In this document: one piece after another, positions 1 to 10,489 of the stretch
How the letters are laid out: every line of letters starts with the position of its first letter
Position numbering within the stretch: the stretch's first letter is position 1
The notes under the pieces: generated by a model
Databases searched by the model: none
Told to the model about the DNA's origin: nothing
Seen by the model: only the letters and a program-made list of their open reading frames with translations
DNA from: Reticulitermes speratus
Taxonomy: Eukaryota; Arthropoda; Insecta; Blattodea; Rhinotermitidae
DNA: 64,000 nt
NCBI GenBank assembly: GCA_021186555.1
Contig: JAJKFL010000004.1
Location: 10,050,001-10,114,000 of the forward strand
Direction: 5' to 3'
Made by a program: the position numbers and the translations under genes

Positions 1-136
1 TTAACTCGTGCGATAGTTTGCCTTGTACCACTATAACGCGTTTGGTATTAGTGACTGAACGATTCACGTCCGGGTCGATAATAATCGATAATAATTGACA
101 GTTGAAAAGCTTACAATAGAAGGTGTGACAGAATGT

Positions 137-345
137 GTTCTAAGTGAGGTAAGAGCTGAGGCCGAAGACACAGTTGACCATCGACAGTGTTCTTTGCGAG
201 GTACGAGCTGAGACCGAGGACACAATTGACCATCGACAATGTTCTTTGTGAGGTACGAGCTGAGGCCGAAGACACACTTGACCATCGCCAGTGTTCTTTG
301 TGAGGTACGAGATGGGGCTGAAGAAAGAGTTGATCATCGACACAC
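137..345. repeat. 52-bp tandem repeat, four copies
   Basis: The word GTTCTTTG (or GTTCTAAG) begins at 137, 189, 241 and 293, exactly 52 bp apart. Each unit carries GAGGTACGAGCTGAGGCCGA and then TTGACCATCGAC, with a few substitutions; the last copy is the most diverged. Short reading frames here are by-products of the repeat. No gene is visible in 346-900. Confidence 0.85.
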
Positions 346-899
346 AGCACAACATATCTCAACCAGATGGCATTAACTTCGATTGATAAAATTAACGCTT
401 GGTTTGCTCTAAGAATAAAGAAACGACCGATGTAAGAGGTCGTGGAATAACGTGTGGATATTATGGCAACCTGTCAAATGACGTCACGTGGCTTGTAACA
501 TAAATAAACCCTCTCGATTCGAACTGTCAGCATATTATCAAATGTTAGACGTGAACACGATGCTGTATTTCTCGCGCTAGCGCCAAATCACACGACAGCT
601 AGCACCGTTTGAAGCAGGGAGACCAGCACCCCACCCTACCACAGTCTTTGTACCGGAGGAGGACTTCCTGATTCCACTTGAAGTTACGTGCTGGCACAGT
701 GACCTCTGGCATGCCTGTCTGCATACTAAAATCGCATACTTATCTAACGGGCACATTCAGTACCGCGGAAGGCTGTCCAAGCACACACGGAGCTTGCATT
801 TTTAAATCCTCTTTGTGGGCTTAACTGTTATTCCAGCACTGCTGCGTTTTTCGTTCATTTATTCTTATTTAATGGCGCTGTCGGTTTGACTATATACTG

Positions 900-1050
900 T
901 CGAAATGTAAAATAGATTGGAAAGGACGTGGAAAGAAGTGGTCGTGGCCTAATCTGAGGCACTATCCAAGAATCTGCCTGGACGTAGTGAGGAAAACTTT
1001 AGGCCGAAATTTGAAACCGGGAACTCCCCGACTTGACCGCCGTAGGCAGT
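900..1050 (+). repeat. Dispersed repeat, SINE-like
   Basis: The segment with AAGTGGTCGTGGCCTAAT recurs at 28305-28480 in the same orientation (AAGCGGTCGTGGCCTAATAA), both followed by a GAGGAAAACYT-type stretch. The second copy contains TATTCGAACCTGG, which resembles a tRNA B box. Only two diverged copies are in the window, so the element borders are approximate. Confidence 0.4.
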
Positions 1051-1086
1051 TCACAGATGTGCATACATACGTATTACCATCAAGAG

Positions 1087-1290
1087 CATTGCCATGGCTC
1101 TAGCAGTTAGTCGCCGGCCTCTCACCCCGGAGGCCCGGGCTCCATCCCAGGCTAGTCCATGCGGGATGTAGGGTGGGAAGTTGCACTGGGACAGGTTTAT
1201 CTCCGAGTACGTCGGTTTTCCCCTGTCAGTATCATTCCGCCAATGCTCCATACTCATTCATCTACCACCAACGCTGTATAATCTTAGCAA
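1087..1290 (+). repeat. SINE family C copy (tRNA-derived head)
   Basis: It begins GCCATGGCTC and has an A-box-like segment followed by GTCGCCGGCCTCTCACC, a degenerate B box (CTCCATCCCAGG), then the family body CACTGGGACAGGTTTAT and CCCCTGTCAGTATCATTC. It matches 10903-11165 and 36617-36795. The region 1291-1545 downstream holds nothing recognisable. Confidence 0.75.
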
Positions 1291-1545
1291 CCCTCAGCTT
1301 CGTTAACTAACACTTAAAAATTAATATTACTGTACTGACCGTATAACTAAAGACCTGAATAAAATTACTTTTAGATTCATCATCACATACCCAGTTCGTT
1401 CAGCCGCTATTGAGAACTTTTTGTTAACGTTATGGCTCATTTTTAACTGGACTGGATACGATGATATTAAAAGGGGTCTTACATAAATGGGACGATGTGG
1501 TATCGATTCGTCCGGTTCAGGAGAGGGACCAGTGGCAGGCTGTTG

Positions 1546-2270
1546 TTAACTAACTAACTAACTACCAACTCCATGGAGCAGAATTCTTCATGAGAAGCTA
1601 ACAGTTCCTCAGCTAGTCAAGAAATTCCCCACATTGTATGGAACCCGAAGGTTCAGTACCGCATTCACAAGCGCCCGCCACCTATCCCTATCCTGAGCCA
1701 GATCAATCCAGTCCATGCCTCCTCATCCCACTTCTTGAAGATCCATTTTAATATTATCCTCCCTAGGTCTTCCAAGCGGTCTCTTACCATCAAGTTTCCC
1801 TGCCAAAAACCTGTAGGCACCTCTCCTCTCCTCCATACGTGCTACATGCCCCGCCCATCGCATTTTATTGATTCGATCACCCGAATAATATTTGGTGAGG
1901 AGTACAGATCATTAAGTTCCTCGTTATGCAGTCTTCTCCACTCCCCTGTTACCTCGTCCTTCTTAGGTTCAAATATCCTCCTCAGCACCCTATTCTCGAA
2001 CACCCTCAGCCTATGTTCCTTCCTCAATCTGAGAGACCAAGTTTGACACCCATACAAAACAACAACAAAATTATAGTTCTGTATATCTTAATGTTTGTAT
2101 TTTTGGATAGCAAAATGGAAGAGAGAAGATTCTGCACCGAATGATACCAAGCATTCCCTGACTTCAATCTGCTCTTAATTTCTTCATGAATGGAATTTTG
2201 ATTTGTTTGGATTGTTCCCAAATATTTGAACTGTTCCACCCTTTCAAAGGATTTATTTGGCTTTTATATA
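1546..2270 (-). pseudogene. LINE (non-LTR retrotransposon) 3' fragment, family L1
   Basis: On the minus strand the translation contains YGCQTWSLRLRKEHRLRVFE and RRLHNEELNDLYSSPNIIRV, the C-terminal region typical of an endonuclease/reverse-transcriptase LINE common in insects. An upstream frame gives EQFKYLGTIQTNQN, the usual YLG motif after the RT thumb. The frames are interrupted by stops and shifts. The 3' end (low coordinates) finishes in a TTAG/GTTA simple-repeat tail at about 1546-1564. The same family is seen at 43315-43460, 43715-44310 and 63601-64000. Confidence 0.75.
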
Positions 2271-2284
2271 TACGGTAACGAAAC

Positions 2285-2380
2285 TTCGATTTCCATAAAA
2301 CCCGGGGAATATCTTCACTAGCTGTGAAACTATTAGCTTCTGAAGAGGGACTCTGCTCCATGGAGCTCGTTAGTGGCACA
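2285..2380 (+). repeat. LINE L1 3'-end fragment, plus orientation
   Basis: The words TTCACTAGCTG, AACTATTAGCTTCTG and CTCTGCTCCATGGAG match, in opposite orientation, the 3' end of the neighbouring LINE copy at 1546-1680. It therefore looks like a second, oppositely oriented 3' fragment placed next to the first. Nothing else is recognised in 2380-2780. Confidence 0.5.
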
Positions 2381-2789
2381 TGTTTGACCACTGACACGCT
2401 GCTGGCCTCGGTGCAACGTACGTTCATAAAGGCACTTCATGATACTACAAATTTAAACCCCCTACTTCCTGGGCAACATTTGGAATTTAAACCCCAGCGT
2501 TATTGAAGGTTAAGTGGGGCTGAGAAGCACTGTGATAGCGATAGTGACAAGTAAACAGAGACGACTGGCCACGGTGTCAGACGAAGGCAGAGGTGCTGAG
2601 GCTGCCTCCACAGATCATTTACCTTTCAAGTAGAAATCGTGTTTGTGACCGCCAAGAGAAAGTGAGTCTCGCGAGACTTTAGGTTTTCGTAGCGGTCCTG
2701 CGGTAACTGCTCGCCCGGCGACACGGCGTCATGTAGCAGAAGATTGGAATGTTCAACGCGAACCTTACAAAGGCAGGCTACTTTAATGC

Positions 2790-3180
2790 TTCGTTCCTAA
2801 TGTAACTGCATTCACGGGCGTGGCGAAGAGGTGGCAAAATGACCAGAAAACTGAATATTTTATAAGAAAAAAAATGCAAATACATTCTATCAAAATCAGT
2901 TATACACAACATATAAAACAGGATAAAACAGGCAACATGTTTCGGCTGATTAAACCACAATCAGGCCTTTTTTGAGAACATTAAACAGATACTAATACTG
3001 CAATAGGCGTAAGATCTCCGTCTGCTTTTCTGCGCTTAGCAAATTTTAAAATAATGAGGCAAATGAAAGGAAATTCAATGAACGATTTTGATTTCCTTTT
3101 AAGTTTATAATTTCTGTTAGGGGTGGCGATTTTTATTACTCGCCCCGGGCGCCACAAATCCCTACTGCGTCACTGGCTGC
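2790..3180. repeat. Degenerate AT-rich mobile-element remnant
   Basis: The interval contains, on the minus strand, a decayed hammerhead-like core (AACATGTTTCGG near 2936 facing AATCAGGCC near 2960). It ends with CTGCGTCACTGG at about 3163-3174, resembling a hAT-type end (compare CAGTGGCGTAGC at 12553). The pieces are too decayed to join into one element with confidence. Confidence 0.3.
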
Positions 3181-3529
3181 AATAGATATAAAGTCAGCTC
3201 CGAGTAGGACTCAAAGCCTGCATTCCTACTACACAGACATATTACTTCCGGCAAGGCCCTCCCATTCGCCGACAATTTAAAGGGGGGTCTATTTGGCCCC
3301 CAAATACGAATAACCACCACCCCCACACTAGAATATATTTGTTTCACAGTTACACTAGGCTTACAGGAATGCTGGACAGAAACCAAATAAATATATATTT
3401 AAGCTAGCGACAGATTATCTTGTATGGTAACGACAAAAAAAATGTTGATCTAAAAGGGTAGCCTCACAAAATGTAATGACGCATCTTATTACAAAACCAG
3501 CAGTTTGCACATACAAAGTATATATATAA

Positions 3530-3955
3530 TAATACAGTCCCTTCTCCTACATGTTTCGGCGGTCGAAAAGCCATCCTCAGGGAGCAAAACCAATATTTAA
3601 AACCTTATGAAGCCAGTTACATATATAGCGATAAAACATGTCACAGTCATCACTGCTATTATGATATAAAACACATCAGCTTAGTGCATGTGTGATTAAA
3701 ATTCGTAATAATAGCATTGTGGTTAGATGTGCCCCGTTAACAGTTTAACACATAATTTTCATAATCTTGATTTACTACATATATTAACGGGGCATATATA
3801 ACCACAATACTATTATTACGAATTTTAATCACACATGCACTAAGCTGATGTGTTTTATATCATAACAAGCAGTGATGACTGTGACATGTATTAGGTTTTA
3901 AATTTGCTGTTGCTTCCTGAAGATGGCGGTCGAACACACAAACACGTAGTAGAGA
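3530..3955. mobile_element. Foldback element with hammerhead-like cores
   Basis: Left and right halves are inverted copies. TGTCACAGTCATCACTGCT near 3639 faces GCAGTGATGACTGTGACATG near 3870, and CACATCAGCTTAGTGCATGT near 3671 faces its complement at about 3832-3855. The element is about 420 bp, AT-rich and has no coding capacity. The left arm carries a well-formed minus-strand hammerhead-type core (3544-3584); the matching core in the right arm (CTGAAGATGGCGGTCGAAC near 3920) has lost the GAAA. Confidence 0.8.
3544..3584 (-). ncRNA. Hammerhead-type ribozyme core, minus strand
   Basis: Read on the minus strand: stem I strand CTCC, core CTGAGGA, stem II GGC...GCC, GAAA, palindromic CATG, then TA and the partner stem I strand GGAG. 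All four stem I pairs are Watson-Crick. Conserved CTGANGA, GAAA and TH positions all fit the hammerhead consensus; one extra T lies between the CTGANGA box and stem II, as in most copies here. Cleavage would fall after the TA. Activity is untested. Confidence 0.7.
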
Positions 3956-3962
3956 GGAATGT

Positions 3963-4066
3963 GAAAGGTAAAGGTAAAGTTCACCCTCGAACAGGCCATG
4001 AAGGCCCAGAGGGGGAGTAGAGATAGCTCTACTCTTCCTTCAACCTCGGCGTTAGATGGGGTAGTA
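3963..4066 (-). repeat. SINE family A, 3' part, minus strand
   Basis: AGGTAAAGGTAAAG (the family tail in reverse) is followed by CATGAAGGCCCAGAGGGGGA and the CTCTACTC...AACCTCGGC body. It lies head-to-head with the full plus-strand copy at 4139-4435, so the two could pair in RNA. Confidence 0.75.
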
Positions 4067-4138
4067 GTCCCGGGCCATGAGGGGACTGAACTGTACTATA
4101 CATTATATGTGTAAATGTTTTTATAATAAGAAACATGT

Positions 4139-4435
4139 GGGCCGGGATAGCTCAGTCGGTATAGTGACTCGCTACGAGCTGGACGGTCCGGGGATCAAAT
4201 CCCGGTGGGGGCGAGATTTTCCACACCCGTCCAGACCGGCCGTGGGGCCCACTCAGCCTTCTGTACAATGGATAGCGGGTGTCTTTCCCGGGGGTAAAAC
4301 GGCCGGGGCGTGGCGTTGACCACCCACCCCATCTAGCGCCGAGGTTTCAGAAAGAGTACAGCAATACCTCTACTCCCCCTCTGGGCCTTCATGGCCTGTT
4401 CTAGGCAGAACTTTACCTTTACCTTTACCCTTTTT
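4139..4435 (+). repeat. SINE family A, near full length
   Basis: The tRNA-like head has an A box (GGGATAGCTCAGTCGGTA) and a B box (GGTCCGGGGATCAAATCC) followed by GGTGGGGGCGAGATTTTCC. The body includes a CCACCCACCCCATCTAG block and the copy ends in a CTTTACC simple-repeat tail. The head resembles a tRNA, but the lack of an acceptor stem, the long body and the many copies show it is a SINE and not a tRNA gene. 4436-4869 shows nothing further. Confidence 0.85.
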
Positions 4436-4869
4436 AATAAGAAAAATATCATATTGCACGGAATGTACCACATCAAAATGTAATGACGTGTTTCATTCTC
4501 ACAAAATAGCACTGTGTCGGTCACAGCGTAGCATTTTAAAACACTTGATGTCAGCTGATAGAAAGGATTATATAATAAACATAACATTGAGTCTTACTAC
4601 AAAAATTCAATACGTAATTTATACTGGCCACTGCACGGTCGAATAACTTTAATTCAGTCCGTTTCTTTAAGTTCACTGGAGACGTGGGTTGGAAGAGAAA
4701 GCGGTGATTATGGTAGCTGTGTGTAACCAGCTTTTACTTTCGTTCCTCTTAATTTTAATTTCCTCTCCTCCACTTGCTGGATGGCTTGAGAACAGTGAAG
4801 GCAATGGCTGCTGCAGCTCAGTGCTTGTAGTTACTACAATACGGACACCCAGACTTACAGTGGCTATGG

Positions 4870-5619
4870 AATGTTTCGTATGTTGGTAAGTCACATACAC
4901 GTTCCTAATGTTTCGTATGTTGGTAAGTCACATACACGTTCCTAATGTTTCGTATGTTGGTAAGTCACATACACGTTCCTAATGTTTCGTATGTTGGTAA
5001 GTCACTTACACGTTCCTAATGTTTCGTATGTTGGTAAGTCACATACACGTTCCTAATGTTTCGTATGTTGGTAAGTCACATACACGTTCCTAATGTTTCG
5101 TATGTTGGTAAGTCACATACACGTTCCTAATATTTCGTATGTTGGTAAGTCACATACACGTTCCTAATGTTTCGTATGTTGGTAAGTCACTTACACGTTC
5201 CTAATGTCTCGTATGTTGGTAAGTCACATACACGTTCCTAATGTTTCGTATGTTGGTAAGTCACATACACGTTCCTAATGTTTCGTATGTTGGTAAGTCA
5301 CATACACGTTCCTAATGTTTCGTATGTTGGTAAGTCACATACACGTTCCTAATGTTTCGTATGTTGGTAAGTCACATACACGTTCCTAATGTTTCGTATG
5401 TTGGTAAGTCACATACACGTTCCTAATGTTTCGTATGTTGGTAAGTCACTTACACGTTCCTAATGTTTCGTATGTTGGTAAGTCACATACACGTTCCTAA
5501 TGTTTCGTATGTTGGTAAGTCACATACACGTTCCTAATGTTTCGTATGTTGGTAAGTCACATACACGTTCCTAATGTTTCGTATGTTGGTAAGTCACATA
5601 CACGTTCCTAATGTTTCGA
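4870..5619. repeat. 37-bp satellite, 20 units
   Basis: The first unit starts AATGTTTCG at 4870 and the partial last one at 5610, exactly 20 x 37 bp. Units are almost identical. The main variation is ACATAC changed to ACTTAC in units 4, 9 and 16, plus single substitutions. Each unit contains GTATGT...ACATAC, able to form a small hairpin, and the splice-donor-like TTGGTAAGTC in its loop. Such homogeneity implies recent amplification or ongoing unequal exchange. Confidence 0.95.
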
Positions 5620-6950
5620 GTGTAACAGGATTCACTGTCCGTAAAATTTACTGCTCTTTTAGCGAGGCCACTTGGTCTTCGAGGAAACTGTTTTTCAAGA
5701 GTTTCGAAGAGTGGGGCAGGGGGGGGACCTCGAATTTCAGAGGCATCCTAATCTTCAGCTCCGAAAAATATGAAAAAAAATTTGAGTCTTAAATTCGAAG
5801 TAATACGGTACGTACTCTTCCCAATTACATATAAATTAAACGAGATGTTATTACATTAAATGCATCCCATTTATTCCACTGAAGCATCATTATTCTTAAA
5901 CACAATCCCCGAGTACATTGATACATTTAACACATCTAGTCACGAGTTTAAAAATTACGTCGCGGTAAAAATCGGACTCTTGCATTCGCAACCATTCACG
6001 AACATCAATTTCCACTTCCTCGTATTGTGGAATACACGACCTCACCAAGTGTTGCTTCATCGACCCAGCTGCATTCCAGCCTGTTGTCAGAGCCGAAGAG
6101 AGAGAGAGACGGGGGGGGGGGGGGGGAGACGGTAAAAGATACCGGGGCCCGGCCGTCCGGAAGGGGGCCCGGGGCCCGACTATGTTGCATATGTTTTTGT
6201 CTTTCTCGGTAGTACCATTATCTATCGATTATGCAAATTAACCCTTTCAGACCAAACCCAAGTCACTCTGCAACTGACAGTCAGTCTTTCCGATTTTGTG
6301 TAAAGATTTGTAGTTGGTCCACCCCTTGCCGGGGGGGGGGGGCACGAAAAAGAATTTTCACCGGGGTCCGAACCCACTCTCGGCGACCCTGTTTGTTTTG
6401 TTTCAGGAATAAAATACGTAGTACACACATACAGTATCGACGGTCAAGAGAGCGATTTCTACTAAAACGAAAATTTGAAACTCGTGTCAAGGTGGGGGGG
6501 GGGGGGGAGAATGCATCAATATGCTTGGCAATTACGCTGAAAAATTACGATACTTCCGGTGGACTAAATGAGTTGCATTTAATGTTGTAACGACTGCTCA
6601 TTTAATGATAATGACCTAAGGAACCTTACTTATTAAACATCCTCTCGTGAAAAACATACTTTTTGAAGTTCAGTGTTTTCCTATGCAGATCACACATGGA
6701 ATCTTTAAGGCTATGTTGGCATCTGTCTTTATTTTCTTTAACGAGTTTTAACGACATACACGGGATTAAAATATTGCTTTTTCAGATTGTGTTTTACATC
6801 ACTCAGCAGCATTTTGTCAAATGCAAAGGTTATCTATCGTCGAGTGAGAACTAACAGAAATATGTGAAGATTTATGTATTTTGTGATGTCTGGTAAACAA
6901 TTACAGAGGTTTAGAAGGATAATCTTATTCGTGGACTAACTGACCCTGAA
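5620..6950. other. No gene recognised; poly-G tracts
   Basis: Only short, unsupported open frames are present. Runs of G occur at about 6110-6127, 6328-6342 and 6493-6508. The segment between the last two runs is otherwise unremarkable. No splice-bordered coding exon was found on either strand. Confidence 0.5.
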
Positions 6951-6954
6951 TATG

Positions 6955-7078
6955 ATGGCACTACGACTTTTCGAAACATCGGTTAACTATTTACAACTCG
7001 ACACGGCGTCACATCTCAGAAGACTTTAACAACCAGCAACACCGCTGTGAGAACCTCAAATATCGCAGGACAGTGCGG
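6955..7078. repeat. Fragment of the CGAAAC/GTCACATC MITE family
   Basis: CGAAACATCGGTTAAC is followed by GGCGTCACATCTCAGAAGAC and CACCGCTGTGAGAACCTCAAA. The same blocks recur at 7830-7890, 8510-8590, 23760-23860, 42760-42830 and 46795-46850, so this is a dispersed non-coding element. The CGAAACNTYGG block is the 3' half of a hammerhead-like core that is intact at 8504-8544. Confidence 0.55.
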
Positions 7079-7151
7079 TTAATGAAATGAAAACAATGTT
7101 GTGGGGAAATTGTCGCAGTCTGTTTTGTGGACGTAAGCTGCACTTTATGCC

Positions 7152-7405
7152 GATCCAGTGGCCGCGCGGACTAAGGCCGCTCGCTTACTGGGATTGCGGG
7201 TTCGAATCCCGCTTAGGGCATGGATGTCTGTCTCTTGTGAGTGTTGTGTGTTGTAAGGTAGAGGTCTCTGCGACGAGCTGATCCCTCGTCCAGAGGAGTC
7301 CTACCGAGTGTGGTGTGTCTAAAAAGTGTGATCGTGAAGCCTCGAAAAATGAGGAGGCATAGGCCCTCTAGGGGCTGTTGTGCCACGGGGGGGGGGGGGG
7401 GGAAT
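7152..7405 (+). repeat. SINE family B, near full length
   Basis: The head reads AGTGGCCGCGCGGACTAAGG with a B box GGGTTCGAATCCCGC; the body includes GGATGTCTGTCTCTTGTGAG and TAGAGGTCTCTGCGACGAGC, and ends near GGGGCTGTTGTGCCACG. It has the same architecture as 10142-10400. Relative to that copy, about ten bases are missing in the A-to-B interval. A poly-G run follows at 7387-7402. Confidence 0.8.
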
Positions 7406-7565
7406 GCTGCATTTCATGGCGAGATTAAGCAGACCAAAAAACAAGTGGTATAATTAATTGAGGAATGCCACGGACGATGTTAGTATATGCGTTGTTCCCG
7501 TCCAGATTCGAACGGTACTTCTTTAATGCGAAGAAGCCATGTTAGCCACCAAAGCGCGACAGTAT

Positions 7566-7890
7566 GTTAGTTCGTTAACCGAATTAAAAAACTGCGAAAA
7601 GTGACTGTTAGCTTCGTCATGTCTGTCTCTCTGTCCGTCCGTTGAAACAACTCGGCTCCCATTGAACGGATTTTCATGAAACTTGATATTTGAGTATTTT
7701 TCGAAAATTTTATTACCAAAAGTTTCTTGCCAACGTCTGAGATTCTCACAGCGGTGTTGTTGAAACTTCGTGTCTTCTGAGATGCCACTCTTCCTGGACT
7801 GCTTTACGTCCAATATGAAGGTAATAAGGTCCTCCGAAACGTCGGTAACCGTTTACCAGCCGGTAGGGCGTAACATCGTATAAGACTTGA
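7566..7890 (+). repeat. Fragment of the GCGAAAAG / CCGTCCGT element, then a MITE fragment
   Basis: TGCGAAAAGTGACTGTTAGC, TCTCTGTCCGTCCG and AACTCGGCTCCCATTG match the start of the elements at 27047, 30747 and 38624. After about 7720 it passes into the CTGAGATTCTCACAGCGGTG and CCGAAACGTCGG blocks of the other MITE family. 7890-8500 shows nothing recognisable. Confidence 0.6.
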
Positions 7891-8503
7891 ATCTTCAAAA
7901 TTTTCTTGCTGATATCTCACAGGGAAGTTTACTGCCAGTAGTTTTATGGATAAAATAGCTGATTTTTGTAAATGGTTTTTTGGACCTTTTTGGCTGGACA
8001 TGTAATCAGCTTGAATACAAATGTTTTACACAATTATGTGTTACATATACACAATTCTGTGTTACATATACAAATACATGGTAATAGGCAACGCTATAAA
8101 GATATACGCATACATATGCCTTCTTTACTGCGTTGCATGCAACAATGACCTAGAAGTTTAGGCCCAAGTAACTACAGATATGCAGATATAAATGCACGAA
8201 CTTATATTGCACTAGCGTCTAAAAGTAACGTCATATCCGACTGCAAGCTAGACCACGGATTGGTAAAATTTTCATTAAGCCGGGAATTCATGCGCTTGCG
8301 CAGCAAAAAATAAAACAAAATGCAGATTAAAAACCGTTCTTTGTTATTTGTTCCGTCTGTTCTTTGCCACGTTTCGCGAGTGATATCGACACAATATTTG
8401 ATAACCTTCACAAACTTCATCTCTAGAGGCGCAGGCCAAGTTTGTATTTTACAGAACTACACACTTTACCCATAACCTTTCCGCTATGAATTAATGTGTG
8501 GCT

Positions 8504-8544
8504 GCCCTGAAGATGGAGGCAGCAGGCTTCTCCGAAACGTTGGC
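8504..8544 (+). ncRNA. Hammerhead-type core, short stem III variant
   Basis: Stem I strand GCC, core CTGAAGA, a T, stem II GGAG...CTCC (four pairs, long loop), GAAA, CG, TT, then GGC completing stem I. Stem III is only the ACGT palindrome, which in known hammerheads of this shape works best as a dimer. This is the best copy of a second family whose decayed relatives lie near 6965, 7838, 11690-11805, 23762, 40262, 42930 and 46745. Activity is untested. Confidence 0.6.
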
Positions 8545-8762
8545 CCCTATCTACCGACCTGAATGGCGTCACAGCTCAGAAGACGGCGACGTTCTTCAAA
8601 TAATACTAAGTTCATTGATAATGATTGCATAAACAAGAATGAGGTGGGCAGTGCATGTAGCGCGCATTTGGGATGATGAACATGCTTGCTACACCTGCAT
8701 TACGTAAACGTTATACAAGAATATAATGCGCTGGATGGGAAGATGATGCACAGAATGATATA

Positions 8763-9002
8763 AGGTAAAGGTAAAGGTAAAGTTCACCCTATGACATGCC
8801 ACGAAGGTCCTGAGGGGGAGTACAGTTATAGCTCTACTCTTTCTTTAACCTCGGCACTAGATGGGGGTGGGTGGTCAACGCCACGCCCCGGCCGCTTTAT
8901 CCCCGGGAATGACCCGGTACCCATTGTACAGCAGGCTGGGTGGGCCCCAGGGCCGGTCTGGACGGGTGCGGAAAATCTCGCCCCCACCGGGATTCGATTG
9001 TG
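8763..9002 (-). repeat. SINE family A, minus strand
   Basis: It starts with the reversed tail AGGTAAAGGTAAAGGTAAAG and includes CTCTACTCTTTCTTTAACCT, GGGTGGTCAACGCCACGCCC and GCGGAAAATCTCGCCCCCAC, ending at the remains of the B box (CCGGGATTCGAT). The A-box end of the head is missing. 9003-10140 has no recognised gene; only an A-run at about 9668-9681 stands out. Confidence 0.8.
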
Positions 9003-10141
9003 TGTAGGATACTCCTCTACACGTCACAAAATGGGCCACAGCAGTTCTCACAGTAGCGACAACACTTCGTCGTATTCATAGTTGTGTAACCTGGCCATGC
9101 TCTCCGCCATAGGTCACGTGATTGTAACTGCTACGTAACATGAAGCAGAAGCACACGACGTCGTGGGCTCGCTGACCTAACGTCACGGACTTTATGGAAG
9201 TAATCCCACTATGCCATAACTCGGCCCCATCCACATCTCCCTCGAACATTTATGTTTCCCCTACAGCACACTCTCCATCATTCCCTTCTAGTCAGGCTAT
9301 TACGTTCGTAGGAATGGAGGTTGTGATAAAGTTCTTCAGCGGCAAGGCGTTTAGGTGACTGATACAGGATCGAAGGAGTCACGAGACACACACACGAGTA
9401 TGCACGAAGTAGGAAGCCTTGGGCATTATCCCCACCATCCATGTGACATCTTTGTGTGGCCTGAGAACAGATGGTCATGAGTGATATCAAACCACAAAAT
9501 GAAAGCAGAATGCCATGTTATAGGAAGAATCGCTTATGCTAAATACCCGGTCCTTGTAGCAGGTCACTCGGACTGTTTGCCTCCATTCGACGCAATTCTT
9601 TCGCGCAAGCTAACCAAAAGTCTCCAGTCTTTGTAACGTATGTATAGGTATCCCAATTTTTAAAAACGAAAAAAAAAAAAACACTCAAACTCAGACATCG
9701 AGTTCACTTGCTGGTTTTTCCTCATTCTTCGCAGTCTCAGTCCACACTCTCTAATCACCATCTTCCTCTCCCTCTCCTATTCCTTCCTGTTTGTGGTCTG
9801 CTGGTGGCTGTCCGCTCCTATAGGTGTTTTCTACCAACAGGGAAGAGTCAAAATGTTCGTACGAATTGTGAGAAACGTATTTTTATGACTTGGGGGGAAA
9901 AAAATCCTGGATATTTGGCGCCCTGAATCGAATTTTGCGGGGCACCGGTACCAAGCCCTTTAAAACAAATAAAATCGGGACTGCCCCGCGAAAACCGGGA
10001 CGAATGGAATTCCTACGTATGTAACGGTTTCCGAAATGGAGTCGGAGCACAGGTACGACGACCCGAATGGTAGTAGAAATGTTCTTACTTCGTGCAATGT
10101 ACAGACACTCTGTTGGTTTTTTCCACTTACGTCCTTTTAGT

Positions 10142-10400
10142 AAGTGGCCGCGCGGTCTAAGGCGTGGGTCATCGGCCGCTCGCTTACTGGGATCGTTGGT
10201 TCGAATCCCACCGGGGGCATGGATGTCTGTCTGTTGTGAGTGTTGTGTGTTGTCAGGTAGAGGTCTCTGCGACGAGCTGGTCCCTCGTCCAGAGGAGTCC
10301 TACCGAGTGCGGTGTGTCTGAGTGTGATCGTGAAACCTCGACGAAACGAGGAGGCCCAGGCCCATATAGGGCTGTCGAGCCATAGGAGGAGGAGGACGTC
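10142..10400 (+). repeat. SINE family B, full length
   Basis: The head is GTGGCCGCGCGGTCTAAGGC, then a B box GGTTCGAATCCCACC. The body continues GGATGTCTGTCTGTTGTGAG through TAGAGGTCTCTGCGACGAGC to GGGCTGTCGAGCCATAGG and an AGG-type simple tail. CCTTTTAGTAAGT occurs just before (10131-10143) and just after (10401-10413), so it is probably the target duplication. Confidence 0.85.
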
Positions 10401-10489
10401 CTTTTAGTAAGTACATAAAGTCTATTAAGGGGTAGGTAACGTCTGTTGGCATCGCTGATACAAGTCCAAGAAAATCCACTTGTAGTCAG

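Noticed and set aside
2935..2975. Additional hammerhead copy
   Set aside because: The CATGTTTCGG box is present, but the opposing box reads CTGATTG on the minus strand and stem I does not pair. It is recorded only as a decayed remnant.
4139..4215. tRNA gene candidates (also at 7160, 10150, 10905, 11935, 26400, 27940, 33590, 44556)
   Set aside because: A and B boxes are good, but there is no closed acceptor stem with a consistent cloverleaf, and each is continuous with a long repeated body and simple tail. They are SINE heads.
4870..5619. CRISPR-like array
   Set aside because: The units are directly adjacent with no unique spacers, and the sequence is from an animal nuclear genome. It is a plain satellite.
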